From: Acetobacteraceae bacterium
GTDB lineage: Bacteria > Pseudomonadota > Alphaproteobacteria > Acetobacterales > Acetobacteraceae
Length of the DNA: 64,000 bases
Assembly: GCA_027487675.1 (NCBI GenBank)
Contig: JAIYDD010000190.1
Coordinates: forward strand, 42,457-106,456
Direction: 5' to 3'
In this document: positions 1 through 7,868 of the stretch, piece after piece
Position numbering within the stretch: the stretch's first letter is position 1
How the letters are laid out: every line of letters starts with the position of its first letter
Translations under genes and position numbers: made by a program
Notes under the pieces: model-generated
Database searches by the model: none
What the model was told of the DNA's origin: nothing
The model's input: the letters and a program-made list of their open reading frames with translations, nothing else

Positions 1-287
1 GACACGCGCAGCCAGTTGTGGGTGCCGGAGGTGGGGAACAGCGAATTCGCCTCCCCGATCGTGTCCAGGTATTCGCAGATCACCGGGCTGTCGAAGACCG
101 GCGTGCCGTCATCGGTGACCAGGCAGGGGATCTTGCTGAGCGGGTTGGTGGCCAGCAGGTCCTCGGGCGAGACGTGCGGGTTGGTCGCGACCAGTTCGAT
201 CCGGTCCTCGATCCCCCGCGCGATGGCGCAGGCCATCACCTTGCGGACATAGGGGCTGGCGGGGGAGTGGTGCAGCTTCATCGGCAT
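1..287 (-). CDS. Glutathione S-transferase, N-terminal part (cut by window edge)
   Basis: Read on the minus strand from an ATG at 287, the frame stays open to the left edge (about 95 residues). It begins MPMKLHHSPASPYVRKV and contains SKIPCLVTDDG and PVFDSPVICEYLD. This is the thioredoxin-fold N-terminal domain of soluble glutathione S-transferases, which bind glutathione and conjugate or reduce electrophiles in the cytoplasm. The cis-proline loop (K-I-P) and the following DS motif that grips the gamma-glutamyl group are visible. The helical C-terminal domain lies outside the window, so the GST class cannot be assigned. It is codirectional with the glyoxalase II gene upstream, another glutathione-dependent enzyme. 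The ORF track missed it because it is truncated. Confidence 0.85.
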   Translation of the reverse strand, partial: MPMKLHHSPASPYVRKVMACAIARGIEDRIELVATNPHVSPEDLLATNPLSKIPCLVTDDGTPVFDSPVICEYLDTIGEANSLFPTSGTHNWLRV

Positions 288-446
288 GGTCCCAGGGGCG
301 CCCGGTTGGCTCGGGGCGCGCGGGCGGGGCCGGGCGGCCCGCCTGCGCGCCGGGCGGTCAGCCCGGGGGCCGGGCCGGGCCCGCGTGGCGCGGAGAGGCT
401 TCGCGGCGGCGCATCGGCGCTCCGCCCGCCGTCGCGGCCGGGGCGC

Positions 447-1181
447 TCACCGGAAATGGTTCTTCGCCTCGCGCCGCGCCCGGAATTCCTCCAGGTCGCG
501 GGCGCGCAGGAAGGGGTTGGCGGCCATCTCCTGCGCCAGCGTGGTCGGCACGGTCGGGCGGCCCGCGGCGCGCAGCGCGCCGGCGGCTTCCGCCTCGGCC
601 CGCAGCGCCTTGTTCTCGGGGTCGATCGAGAGAGCGAAGCGGGCGTTCGATTCGGTGTATTCATGGCCGCAGCACAGCCGCGTGTTGGGCGGCAGCCGGG
701 CGATCCGCCTGAGGGAGGCATAGAGTTGCTCCGTTCCCCCATCCTCGAGCGGCCGCCCGCAGCCCAGCGCGAAGACGATGTCGCCGCACAGCAGGATGTG
801 GTCGGGCGCGAAGTGGAAGGCGATGTGGCCGCTGGTGTGGCCGGGCAGGTGCAGCACCCCGGCCCGCGCCGCGCCGAAGGCCACGCTGTCGCCCTCCGCC
901 ACCGACTGGTCCAGCTTCGGCAGGCGGTGCGCGTCCATCGCCGCGCCGACCACGCGCGCCGCGGGGAAGCGCGCCTTCAGCTCCGCCACGCCCGCGACGT
1001 GGTCGCCGTGATGGTGCGTCAGCAGGATCAGGTCGAGCCGCCCGCCGGCTTCCTCCACCGCCGCGATGGCGGGCGCGGCCTCGCCGGGGTCGCAGACGGC
1101 GACCGCGCCGGTCGGGCCGTCCTTCAGCAGCCAGAGGTAGTTGTCCGACAGGCAGGGCACCGCCTCCACACGCACCGACAT
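447..1181 (-). CDS. gloB: Hydroxyacylglutathione hydrolase (glyoxalase II)
   Basis: Metallo-beta-lactamase fold enzyme of about 244 residues, the usual length for glyoxalase II, hydrolysing S-lactoylglutathione to lactate and glutathione in methylglyoxal detoxification. The binuclear metal motif THHHGDH is present at about residues 57-67, followed by the LPGHTSGH and GDIVFALGCGR segments and the substrate-region motif CGHEYTESN. The C-terminus ends in KNHFR, typical of the family. The ORF track starts at 1196, but the ATG at 1181 (MSVRVEAVPCLSDNY) matches the conserved N-terminus. It is divergent from the methyltransferase gene with only about 60 bp between, and close to a GST. Confidence 0.93.
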   Translation of the reverse strand: MSVRVEAVPCLSDNYLWLLKDGPTGAVAVCDPGEAAPAIAAVEEAGGRLDLILLTHHHGDHVAGVAELKARFPAARVVGAAMDAHRLPKLDQSVAEGDSVAFGAARAGVLHLPGHTSGHIAFHFAPDHILLCGDIVFALGCGRPLEDGGTEQLYASLRRIARLPPNTRLCCGHEYTESNARFALSIDPENKALRAEAEAAGALRAAGRPTVPTTLAQEMAANPFLRARDLEEFRARREAKNHFR

Positions 1182-1243
1182 CGCGGCCTCCCTCATCGCC
1201 CGGGCCGTCCAAAGCGCGGCCCGTCGGGACTATATCACCCGGC

Positions 1244-1966
1244 ATGACGACCGAGGTCCACGGGCTCAGCGCCTTCTATGGCACCGCCGGCGGGCAGGTC
1301 GCTGCGCGGCTGGTCGCGGCGCGGCTGGCGGCGCTGTGGCCGCGCCTGCCCGGGCAATCGGTGCTCGGCGTCGGGCATGCCGCGCCCTTTCTCGGCCTGT
1401 GGCGGGCGGAGGCGCGGCGCTGCATCGCGCTGGCCTCCGCGCAGCTGCACGAGATGCCGGCCGCCTGGCCCGACGCGCCCGCCCCCTGCGCGACGCTGCT
1501 GGCCGAGGACGCCCACCTGCCCTTCCCCGACCGCAGCTTCGACCGGGTGCTGCTGGTGCACGGGCTGGAAGCGGCGGAGAACGCGCGGCGCCTGCTGCGC
1601 GAGGTCTGGCGCGTGCTGGCCGATGACGGAAGGGTGATCCTGGTGGTGCCCAACCGGGTGGGGATGTGGGCGCATCTGGACCGCACGCCCTTCGGCCATG
1701 GCCAGCCCTATTCGCGCGGCCAGCTGGAGAGGCTGCTGGCGCGGCACCTGTTCCGCGCCGAGCGGCGGGAAGCGGCGCTGTTCGTGCCGCCCTACGGGCT
1801 CGGCCGGCTGGGGCGCTCGGCGGCGGGGTTCGAGAAGGCGGGCCGCCTGGTCTGCCCGCGGCTGGCCGGGGTGATCATCCTGGAGGCGGCGAAGGACCTG
1901 TTCGCCGCGGTGCCGACCGGGACGGTGCGGGTCGCGCGGCGGGCGCTGGCGGGGCAGGCGGCCTGA
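1244..1966 (+). CDS. Class I SAM-dependent methyltransferase, unknown substrate
   Basis: 240-residue protein with a methyltransferase-11 type core. A degenerate glycine motif I (SVLGVGHAAPF) lies near residue 40, an acidic LLAEDAHLPFPD stretch with motif IV near residues 86-100, and LREVWRVLADDGRVILVVPNR near residue 125, the typical post-motif strand. Methyltransferases of this type commonly sit beside gloB in alphaproteobacteria, which suggests a housekeeping role, but the substrate is unknown. The divergent gap to gloB is short and probably holds both promoters. The stop codon TGA at 1964-1966 is the first three bases of a 15 bp direct repeat. Confidence 0.75.
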   Translation: MTTEVHGLSAFYGTAGGQVAARLVAARLAALWPRLPGQSVLGVGHAAPFLGLWRAEARRCIALASAQLHEMPAAWPDAPAPCATLLAEDAHLPFPDRSFDRVLLVHGLEAAENARRLLREVWRVLADDGRVILVVPNRVGMWAHLDRTPFGHGQPYSRGQLERLLARHLFRAERREAALFVPPYGLGRLGRSAAGFEKAGRLVCPRLAGVIILEAAKDLFAAVPTGTVRVARRALAGQAA

Positions 1967-2117
1967 GGCGGGGCGGCGTAAGTCGTGACTTGCAGCCGCC
2001 GCCGGCGGCTGAGGCGCCGAATGGCGCCCGCCGCGAGTGCGGCGAGCCAAGCGCAGCGCCGGCGCCTGAGGGGAAATGCGTCAGCATTTCCGCCGGTCGG
2101 TATGAGGCGGGGCGGCG
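1964..2117. repeat. 15-bp direct repeat bracketing a hairpin-rich intergenic segment
   Basis: TGAGGCGGGGCGGCG occurs exactly at 1964-1978 and again at 2103-2117. Between them lies a palindrome-rich stretch, including a perfect 8-bp stem with a 4-nt loop (GGAAATGC/GCATTTCC at 2072-2091). The first repeat copy contains the stop codon of the methyltransferase gene. The arrangement looks like a small intergenic insert with target-like flanks or a REP-type element. No protein is encoded. The 2118-2195 remainder leads to cheZ and shows nothing else recognisable. Confidence 0.5.
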
Positions 2118-2195
2118 GCGCGTCGCCGGCGCGCGGCACGGCCGGCCGCGCCGCGCTCAACCGCCGCTTCACCGATTCCGTGGCAGGTCTCGGGC

Positions 2196-2816
2196 ATGGA
2201 CGCCCTGCCCCAGACCGCCGCCCTGCACCCGCCCGGCCTGCCGGAGGCGCTGTCCGCCGCGCTCGACCCGCGCTTCGCCGAGCTGCGCGCCTTCCTCGAC
2301 CGCCGCATCGCCGAGCTGAGCGCCGAGGTGCATGCCAGCGCGGAGCTGGCCGACATGGGCGAGGAGCGGATCAGCGGCGAGATCGCCCGCATCCACGACC
2401 AGATCGGCCAGCTGGTCGCGCTGCCCGCCGCCGCCACGCGCAACAGCGGCCTGGAGCTGGAGGCGGTGGTGCGGGTGACCGAGGCCGCGGCGAACACCAT
2501 CCTGGAAGCCGCCGAGGCGATCCAGGAGTGGATCGAGGGCGGGCGGGACCCGGCGACCGCCGGCGCGATCGTCGATCGGGTGAACGCGATCTTCGAGGCC
2601 TGTTCCTTCCAGGACCTGACCGGCCAGCGCATCCGCCGCGCCATCCAGCACCTGCAGCAGGTCGAGACCATGCTGGAAGGGCTGATGCCCGCCGGCGCCG
2701 CCGCCGCCCCCGCCAAGCCGCGCGTGGAGGTGAAGACAGCGCTGCGCACCGTGGAGGCGCCGGCCGCCTCGGCCGACATGGCGCAGGCCGAGATCGACGC
2801 GCTGCTGAACGGGTAG
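2196..2816 (+). CDS. cheZ: Protein phosphatase CheZ
   Basis: 206-residue cytoplasmic protein expected to dephosphorylate CheY-P in chemotaxis. It has long helical segments and the catalytic helix motif ACSFQDLTGQRIRR near residue 147; the Q in DLTGQ is the residue that orients the attacking water in characterised CheZ proteins. The short tail AQAEIDALLNG, the CheY-docking end, strongly resembles the CheY-binding N-terminus of FliM. No other che or fli genes lie in the window, so it is an orphan. The start ATG is the one in the ORF track. Length is close to the usual 200-215 residues. Confidence 0.88.
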   Translation: MDALPQTAALHPPGLPEALSAALDPRFAELRAFLDRRIAELSAEVHASAELADMGEERISGEIARIHDQIGQLVALPAAATRNSGLELEAVVRVTEAAANTILEAAEAIQEWIEGGRDPATAGAIVDRVNAIFEACSFQDLTGQRIRRAIQHLQQVETMLEGLMPAGAAAAPAKPRVEVKTALRTVEAPAASADMAQAEIDALLNG

Positions 2817-2934
2817 CCGCCGCCCTCGCCCGGGGCGGCCCCCGGAGGCATGAGGTGCGGAAGGCCGCCGCCAGCCTGGCGGGGCCGCCCGAAGGCGAAG
2901 CTCCCCTTCGGCCGCTTCCCGGTTCCGGCACCCG
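2817..2934. terminator. Convergent intergenic region, probable bidirectional terminator
   Basis: A 118-bp space between the tail ends of cheZ (+) and the SMP-30 gene (-). It is rich in GGC/GCC inverted repeats, such as GGCCGCC...GGCGGGGCC and GAAGGCGAAGCTCCCCTTC, that could form GC hairpins in either transcript. There is no T-run, so rho-independent termination is only a guess. Confidence 0.35.
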
Positions 2935-4011
2935 TCAGCAGAAATGCGCGCCGCGCGTCTCCACCGGCACGGCGTAGAGCGACTGGCTGGCGGTCATGAA
3001 CAGGATGTTCCGCCGCGTGCCGCCGAAGCAGACATTGGAGCAGATCTCCGGCAGGCGGATCAGCCCGATGCGTTCGCCGTTCGGCGCGAAGACATGCACG
3101 CCGTCATACCCCTCCCCCACCCAGCCGGCGGAGGACCAGAGGTTGCCGGCCTCGTCGGTGCGGATGCCGTCGGCCATGCCGGCGCGGCCTTCCAGCGTCA
3201 TGTCGGCGAAGACGCGCGGGTTGCGCAGGCGGGGGCCGTCGACGTCGAAGGCCCAGATGACGCGCCGCGCCTCCGGGTAGTGGCTGGCGCCGGTGTCCGC
3301 GACGTAGCAGGTGCGGTAGTCGGGGGAGAAGCACAGGCCGTTGGGCTTGAAGGGCTCGTCGGCGACCTTGGTGACCTGGCCCGACTGCGCGTCGATTCGC
3401 CAGATCGCCTCCTTGATGAAGGGGCGGGGGGAATTGGCGGATTCCGCCACGCGCTCGCCTTCGTAGTTCATCAGCGCGCCGTAGCCGGGATCGGTGAACC
3501 ACAGGCTGCCATCGTCGGGGCGCACCACGCCGTCATTCGGCGCATTGAACGGCCCGTCCGGCCCGCGTGCCGCGAGCACCGTGACGCGGCCGCCCGGTTC
3601 GTAGCGCACCACGTCGCGATGCAGGTGGCGGAAGGCGATGTGGCGACCTTCCCGGTCGAAGGTGTTGCCGTTGGAGAAGCCGGAGGGGCTGCGGAAGCGG
3701 CGGCTGACCTTCATGTCCTCTTCCGTCAGGCGCAGCGCCTCGTCGGCCGGGATGTCGGACCAGATCAGGAAGCGCCCCGTCGCGTGCCAGGCCGGGCCCT
3801 CGGCCCATTGCATCCCGGTGTGCAGGCGGCGGATCGCGCTGTTGCCGAGCACGGCGCGGAAGCGGCGCGGGTCGAGGGTGACGATGTCCGGGTCCGGGTA
3901 GCGCTGCGGCGGCGCGTCATCCCCGAAGCGGCGCTGCGCGAGGGCGGGCATGGCGGCCAGCGCCGCGGCGCCGGCGAGCAGGCCGCGGCGGGCCAGGTGT
4001 GGATGGGTCAT
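2935..4011 (-). CDS. Exported SMP-30/gluconolactonase family protein (Tat signal)
   Basis: 358-residue protein if started at the ATG at 4011 (MTHPHLARRGLL...) rather than the track start at 4062. The N-terminus carries a twin-arginine-like signal: paired arginines, then GLLAGAAALAAMPALA with an Ala-x-Ala cleavage site, so export folded to the periplasm is likely. The body is a six-bladed beta-propeller of the SMP-30/LRE lactonase type: AEGPAW near residue 85, PNDGVVRPDDGSLWFTDP, PNGLCFSPD, MADGIRTDEAGNLW. These carry the metal ligands (E, N, N, D) of sugar lactonases. The natural substrate is unknown. It is divergent from the OmpA-like gene. Confidence 0.85.
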   Translation of the reverse strand: MTHPHLARRGLLAGAAALAAMPALAQRRFGDDAPPQRYPDPDIVTLDPRRFRAVLGNSAIRRLHTGMQWAEGPAWHATGRFLIWSDIPADEALRLTEEDMKVSRRFRSPSGFSNGNTFDREGRHIAFRHLHRDVVRYEPGGRVTVLAARGPDGPFNAPNDGVVRPDDGSLWFTDPGYGALMNYEGERVAESANSPRPFIKEAIWRIDAQSGQVTKVADEPFKPNGLCFSPDYRTCYVADTGASHYPEARRVIWAFDVDGPRLRNPRVFADMTLEGRAGMADGIRTDEAGNLWSSAGWVGEGYDGVHVFAPNGERIGLIRLPEICSNVCFGGTRRNILFMTASQSLYAVPVETRGAHFC

Positions 4012-4207
4012 TCTGCCGGTCCTCCCTCGGCCCGCGTTGGGACCGAGGGGAAAGGCTGCCACACGCGATGGTTGTGGTGGCTACACGGGGGCGTGAAGGG
4101 TGGCGTCGCGATGATGTGCCGGCGCGTCGCCCGCCTGGCCACGCCGCGGCCTCGTCATGCTATGTGGCAGACGCGTGCCACACCGGCCGGGCTCGGGACG
4201 ACGGGTG

Positions 4208-4651
4208 ATGAGGATCAAACGTCGCGCGGCTGTCACGGGCCTCCTGGGGGCGGGCTTGGCCGGCATCCCGCCGGGGCGGGCCGCCTGGTCCCTGAGTCTG
4301 ATCCCGCCGCGTCTGATCCGATTCCACGCGGGCAGCGCGGAACTGGACGTGGACGCGCAACGGGCACTTCAAGGCATGGCAGCCACTGCGCACAGCCTGC
4401 CTGAACTGTCGCTCCGCGCGACCGGCTATGCCGATGCGGAAGAGTTGGGCCGGCACCGACTTTCGCTGGCCCGCGCCACGGCCTGCGCTGTCTTCCTGCA
4501 ACTGAACGGCGTGGACGAAGGCCGCGTCGTCGCGCGCGCCGGAGATCTGCAGACGCTGCTCTCGATCACGCGGATCGGCGGCTTCGCGGAGCAGAACCAG
4601 ATCGCGCTGGTCGACTGGATCGAGCCGCGCTTGCCCGCGAGGCCGGGGTGA
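4208..4651 (+). CDS. OmpA-like domain protein with N-terminal export signal
   Basis: 147 residues from the ATG at 4208 (MRIKRRAAVTGLLGAG). The start has a basic Arg-Arg segment then a hydrophobic stretch ending PPGRAAW, a likely Sec or Tat signal. The rest resembles the C-terminal OmpA/MotB peptidoglycan-binding fold: IRFHAGSAELDVDAQRAL, LRATGYAD near residue 78, then LGRHRLSLARATACAVFLQLNGVDEGRV. The usual GHTD is replaced by ATGYAD, and the peptidoglycan-contacting D/R pair is only partly conserved, so function is uncertain. It may be a small periplasmic cell-wall anchor. The 196 bp upstream (4012-4207) is shared with the divergent SMP-30 gene and contains the inverted pair GTGGCA/TGCCAC. 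Confidence 0.55.
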   Translation: MRIKRRAAVTGLLGAGLAGIPPGRAAWSLSLIPPRLIRFHAGSAELDVDAQRALQGMAATAHSLPELSLRATGYADAEELGRHRLSLARATACAVFLQLNGVDEGRVVARAGDLQTLLSITRIGGFAEQNQIALVDWIEPRLPARPG

Positions 4652-4714
4652 CGGAAGGCGGGAGATCTTCCGAAGCGCCCGCGCGCCACATCCGATGCGC
4701 AGTCCAAGGAAAGT

Positions 4715-4773
4715 GGAAGGTCCAGGAAACTCAGTTTCCTGGCGGGTGGGTCCGGGAGGGCAGAGCCCTCCCG
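4715..4773. repeat. Intergenic repeat A, copy 1
   Basis: A 59-bp block of which 37 bp (4715-4751) is identical to 8608-8644; the remaining 22 bp match at 19 positions. It contains the perfect hairpin CCAGGAAAC-TCA-GTTTCCTGG and a second stem GGGAGGG/CCCTCCC. It sits between the tail ends of the OmpA-like gene (+) and phaA (-), so it could act as a bidirectional terminator. Confidence 0.8.
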
Positions 4774-4791
4774 GTAACCCCCTTCACCGCG

Positions 4792-5967
4792 TCAGGCGCG
4801 CTCCACGCACAGCGCAACGCCCATCCCCCCGCCGATGCACAGCGTCGCCAGCCCGCGCTTCGCCCCGCGCCGCTGCATCTCGAACAGCAGCGTCGTCAGC
4901 ACCCGCGCGCCCGAGGCCCCGATCGGGTGCCCCAGCGCGATCGCGCCGCCGTTGACGTTCACCTTGGCCGGGTCCCAGCCGAGGTCCTTGTTCACGGCAA
5001 AGGCCTGTGCGGCGAAGGCTTCGTTCGCCTCGATCAGGTCCAGGCTGTCGATCGACCAGCCCGCCTTGGCCAGCGCCTTGCGGCTGGCCGGGATCGGCCC
5101 CGTCCCCATGATGGAGGGATCGACCCCCGCCGTCGCCCAGGACACGATCTTCGCCATCGGCGCGATGCCGCGCTTCGCCGCTTCGGCCGCGCTCATCACC
5201 ACGATCGCCGCGGCGCCATCATTGATGCCGGACGCGTTGCCGGCGGTGACCGTGCCCTCCTTCGAGAAGGCGGGCCGCAGCTTCTGCAGCACCTCGAAGG
5301 TGGTCTCGGGCTTCGGGTATTCGTCGTCGGAGACGATCACGTCGCCCTTGCGGCCCTTCACGGTGACCGGCGCGATCTCGTCCTTGAAGCGGCCGGCCTT
5401 CATGGCTTCCCCGGCCTTGCGCTGGCTCTCGGCGGCGAAGCGGTCCTGTTCCTCGCGCGTGATCTGGTACTTGGTCGCGACATTCTCGGCGGTGGTGCCC
5501 ATGTGGTAGCCGTGGAAGGCGTCCCACAGCCCGTCCCTCAGCATGGTGTCCACCAGTTCCAGCCCGCCCATCTTCTGGCCGGCGCGCAAATTCGCGCAGT
5601 GGGGCGCCTGGGTCATGCTCTCCTGCCCGCCGGCCACCACGATCGCGGCATCGCCGGTGGCGATCTGCTGGGCGGCGAGTGCCACCGCGCGCAGGCCCGA
5701 GCCGCAGAGTTGGTTGATGCCGAAGGCGGTGCGTTCCACCGGGATGCCGGCGTTCACCGAGGCCTGGCGGGCCGGGTTCTGGCCGGCGCCGGCGCCCAGG
5801 ATCTGGCCGAGGATCACCTCGTCCACTTCCTCGCCCTTCACATTGGCGCGGGCGAGCGCGGCCTGGATCGCCACCTGGCCCAGCGCATGGGCGGGCAGGG
5901 TGGCGAAGGCGCCGTTGAACGACCCGACGGGCGTGCGCGCGGCGGAAGCGATGACGATGTCTGCCAT
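4792..5967 (-). CDS. phaA: Acetyl-CoA C-acetyltransferase (beta-ketothiolase)
   Basis: 391-residue thiolase, the standard length, condensing two acetyl-CoA into acetoacetyl-CoA, the first step of polyhydroxybutyrate synthesis. The nucleophilic cysteine lies in [11 protein letters not shown] near residue 88, the general-base histidine in [14 protein letters not shown] near residue 348, and the second cysteine in [11 protein letters not shown] near residue 378. The N-terminus [17 protein letters not shown] is canonical. It lies downstream of phaC and the PhaE-like gene on the same strand, with a 63-bp gap. The expected partner phaB is not in the window. Confidence 0.96.
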   Translation of the reverse strand: MADIVIASAARTPVGSFNGAFATLPAHALGQVAIQAALARANVKGEEVDEVILGQILGAGAGQNPARQASVNAGIPVERTAFGINQLCGSGLRAVALAAQQIATGDAAIVVAGGQESMTQAPHCANLRAGQKMGGLELVDTMLRDGLWDAFHGYHMGTTAENVATKYQITREEQDRFAAESQRKAGEAMKAGRFKDEIAPVTVKGRKGDVIVSDDEYPKPETTFEVLQKLRPAFSKEGTVTAGNASGINDGAAAIVVMSAAEAAKRGIAPMAKIVSWATAGVDPSIMGTGPIPASRKALAKAGWSIDSLDLIEANEAFAAQAFAVNKDLGWDPAKVNVNGGAIALGHPIGASGARVLTTLLFEMQRRGAKRGLATLCIGGGMGVALCVERA

Positions 5968-6030
5968 GGTGTTAAGGCCTTCCTCAGGGCTGGCTGTCGT
6001 TGGGGTGAGTGTGAAGCGGCCGGCCGGCCG

Positions 6031-7032
6031 CTACAAGCGGCGCAGCCATTGCAGCAGGGGCGACCACAGCGCGGCCTCGGCGCCCGATCCCGCCGCCATG
6101 CCGATATGCCCCGCCTCCGCCCGGTGCAGCACCGCGCCATCCGGCAGTCGCGCCGCCAGCGCCAGCGCCGAGCCGGGCGGCACGATCCGGTCCCGGTGCG
6201 GGATGGCGACGAAGGCGGGCATGCGCAGCGCGGCCGGGTCCACCGCGGCGCCGGCGATCCGCCAGGCCAGTCGCGCCGGCGTGTTGGCGCCGTACCAGCC
6301 GGCCAGCGCCTCCCGCGCCACGGGGGCGGACAGCGGCACGCCGTCGTTCAGCCAATCCTCCAGCGCCACGAACATCGCGGCGCGGGCGGAGGCATGGTCA
6401 AGCCGGGCGAAGGCGCGGAACTTCTGGGCGATCGACCAGGGGTCGATGCCGGCGAACAGCGCCTGGATCGCGTCCACCGGCAGGGTGCCGGTGGCGGCCA
6501 TGGCGGGCTCCAGCCCCGGCAGCAGCCCGGCGGCGGCGCGGCCGCGGGCGGCGTCCTCCGCCGTGGCGTGGAAATCCCACGGCGTCGCCAGCAGGCCGAG
6601 GGCGCGCACCCGGTCCGGCCGGCGCAGCGCCGCCGCCAGCGCCAGCATCCCCCCCATGCAGTAGCCGACCAGCACCACCGGCCCCGGCAGCGCCATCAGC
6701 GCGCGTTCCAGCCTGCCGGCGACGTAGTCGGTCAGGGTGAAGGACCGCTCCGCCTCGCCGGGCCAGCCCCAGTCGAGCAGCAGGGGCCGCACCCCCTGCC
6801 CGGCCAGGTGGCGCAGCATGGACCGGCCCTCCATCAGGTCCAGCACCTGCGCGCGGTTGACCAGGGAGGGCACGAAGACCGCCGCCGGGCCGGCGCCGCC
6901 ATGGTCGAGCAGCCGCGACCCGCCCTCGGCCCAGACCGCGACCGGGTCGGGCAGGTCGCGCTGGTAGGGGTGGCGGCGATAGGCGGCGATACCGGCCAGC
7001 AGCGCGCGGTCGGCGCGCAGCAGGCGGCGCAT
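6031..7032 (-). CDS. phaC: PHA synthase, class III-like PhaC
   Basis: About 333 residues if started at the ATG at 7032 (a GTG one codon earlier is possible). The track's 559-residue version is an artefact that runs through the other frame of the upstream gene. It is an alpha/beta hydrolase with the PHA-synthase lipase box GYCMGG (Cys nucleophile), class III hallmarks FVPSLVNRAQVLDL and LLLDWGWPGE, then the catalytic Asp in PHRDRIVPP and His in EAGHIGM. It polymerises (R)-3-hydroxyacyl-CoA on granules. The length fits class III PhaC (about 355 aa), which needs a partner subunit; the overlapping upstream gene is the obvious candidate. Confidence 0.85.
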   Translation of the reverse strand: MRRLLRADRALLAGIAAYRRHPYQRDLPDPVAVWAEGGSRLLDHGGAGPAAVFVPSLVNRAQVLDLMEGRSMLRHLAGQGVRPLLLDWGWPGEAERSFTLTDYVAGRLERALMALPGPVVLVGYCMGGMLALAAALRRPDRVRALGLLATPWDFHATAEDAARGRAAAGLLPGLEPAMAATGTLPVDAIQALFAGIDPWSIAQKFRAFARLDHASARAAMFVALEDWLNDGVPLSAPVAREALAGWYGANTPARLAWRIAGAAVDPAALRMPAFVAIPHRDRIVPPGSALALAARLPDGAVLHRAEAGHIGMAAGSGAEAALWSPLLQWLRRL

Positions 7033-7051
7033 CACGGCGGCGCGGAAGGCC

Positions 7052-7720
7052 TCAGGCGGGTGGCGTCCGGCGGCGAGGGCGGCGGCGATCCGCGCTGCCT
7101 CCCCCTGCCCCGCCTTCGAGATCGGCCAGCCGCCGTTCCAGCTCGGCGAGGCGCCGGCGGACGGCGTCGGCATCGGCGCCGCCATCGCCGCCATCGCCCG
7201 GCTGGCCAGCATCGCCAGGTGCATCGGCAGCGGTCGCGGGCCGCGGCGGCGCAGCGCGGCTGTCATGCGCCGCCCCCACGGGCGGGGACGGCGCGGCGCC
7301 GGCGGGGCCGCCCGGCGCGACTCCGGGCGCACCGCCCGGGTCGAGGCCCGGCGGGACCCCCTGGCCGAAGCCGGCCGGAAAGCCCGCGCCGAAGCCCGGC
7401 GGGAAGCCCGCGCCGAAGCCCGGTGGGAACCCTGCGCCGAAGCCCGGTGGGAACCCCGCGCCGAAGCCCGGCGGCACGCCGTGCGGAAAACCCTGCGCAG
7501 GGCCCGGCGGCGCGCCCGGCGGCATCCGGCCGAAGGGCGGCGCGGCGGCCGCGCGCGCCCAGGCGGCCAGCAGGTTGGTCCAGGCGCCGATGGCCGCCGC
7601 CCAGGCCTCCGTCGCCTCCCGGTCGGTGGCCAGCGCCGCGACCTCGCTCTGCCACAGCGTGATCCAGTCCTCCGCCAGGCGCTCGAGATCGTCCGGCCCC
7701 GGCGGGGCATCCCCGGTCAT
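7052..7720 (-). CDS. PhaE-like PHA synthase partner with GFPPGFGA repeats
   Basis: 222 residues from the ATG at 7720 (MTGDAPPGPDDLERLAEDWI). Residues 10-60 form a Trp-rich amphipathic helical region (WITLWQSEVAALA...WAAAIGAWTNLLAAWARA). Next comes a Pro/Gly/Phe-rich segment with about four tandem copies of GFPPGFGA (residues 75-125), and a C-terminal coiled coil (RRRLAELERRLADLEG). The layout of helix, linker and terminal coiled coil, the position directly before phaC and the class III-like PhaC suggest a PhaE/PhaR-type synthase subunit. Sequence-level homology cannot be proven here, so no symbol is given. The repeat tract is unusual and may mediate granule or phase association. Confidence 0.6.
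   Translation of the reverse strand: MTGDAPPGPDDLERLAEDWITLWQSEVAALATDREATEAWAAAIGAWTNLLAAWARAAAAPPFGRMPPGAPPGPAQGFPHGVPPGFGAGFPPGFGAGFPPGFGAGFPPGFGAGFPAGFGQGVPPGLDPGGAPGVAPGGPAGAAPSPPVGAAHDSRAAPPRPATAADAPGDAGQPGDGGDGGADADAVRRRLAELERRLADLEGGAGGGSADRRRPRRRTPPA
7369..7490 (-). repeat. 24-bp coding tandem repeat (GFPPGFGA units)
   Basis: On the plus strand the unit CCGAAGCCCGGYGGGAA recurs about four times at 24-bp spacing, with a few degenerate flanking copies. It encodes the octapeptide GFPPGFGA in the PhaE-like protein. Differences between units are mainly synonymous third-position changes. Confidence 0.85.
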
Positions 7721-7868
7721 CGCCGCTGTCCCTCTCCGCCATCGCGACGCGCCTGGCCGGCCGGGGGGGCCGGCCGGACCGCATCGCCGCATCGGAGGTT
7801 TCGCACCGCATCAATGACCATGTTAGCATCGCCGGAAGGCATTGAAGCCGTCGTGGGAAGGCACAGGC

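Noticed and set aside
7369-7490. CRISPR-like array
   Set aside because: The regular 24-bp units are in-frame coding repeats without spacers.
4648-7662. 1004-aa plus-strand ORF
   Set aside because: Antisense to phaA, phaC and the PhaE-like gene; low-complexity composition of a high-GC shadow frame.
6031-7710. 559-aa PhaC with a long N-terminal extension
   Set aside because: The extension is the shifted frame of the PhaE-like gene and is Arg/Pro-rich without motifs.
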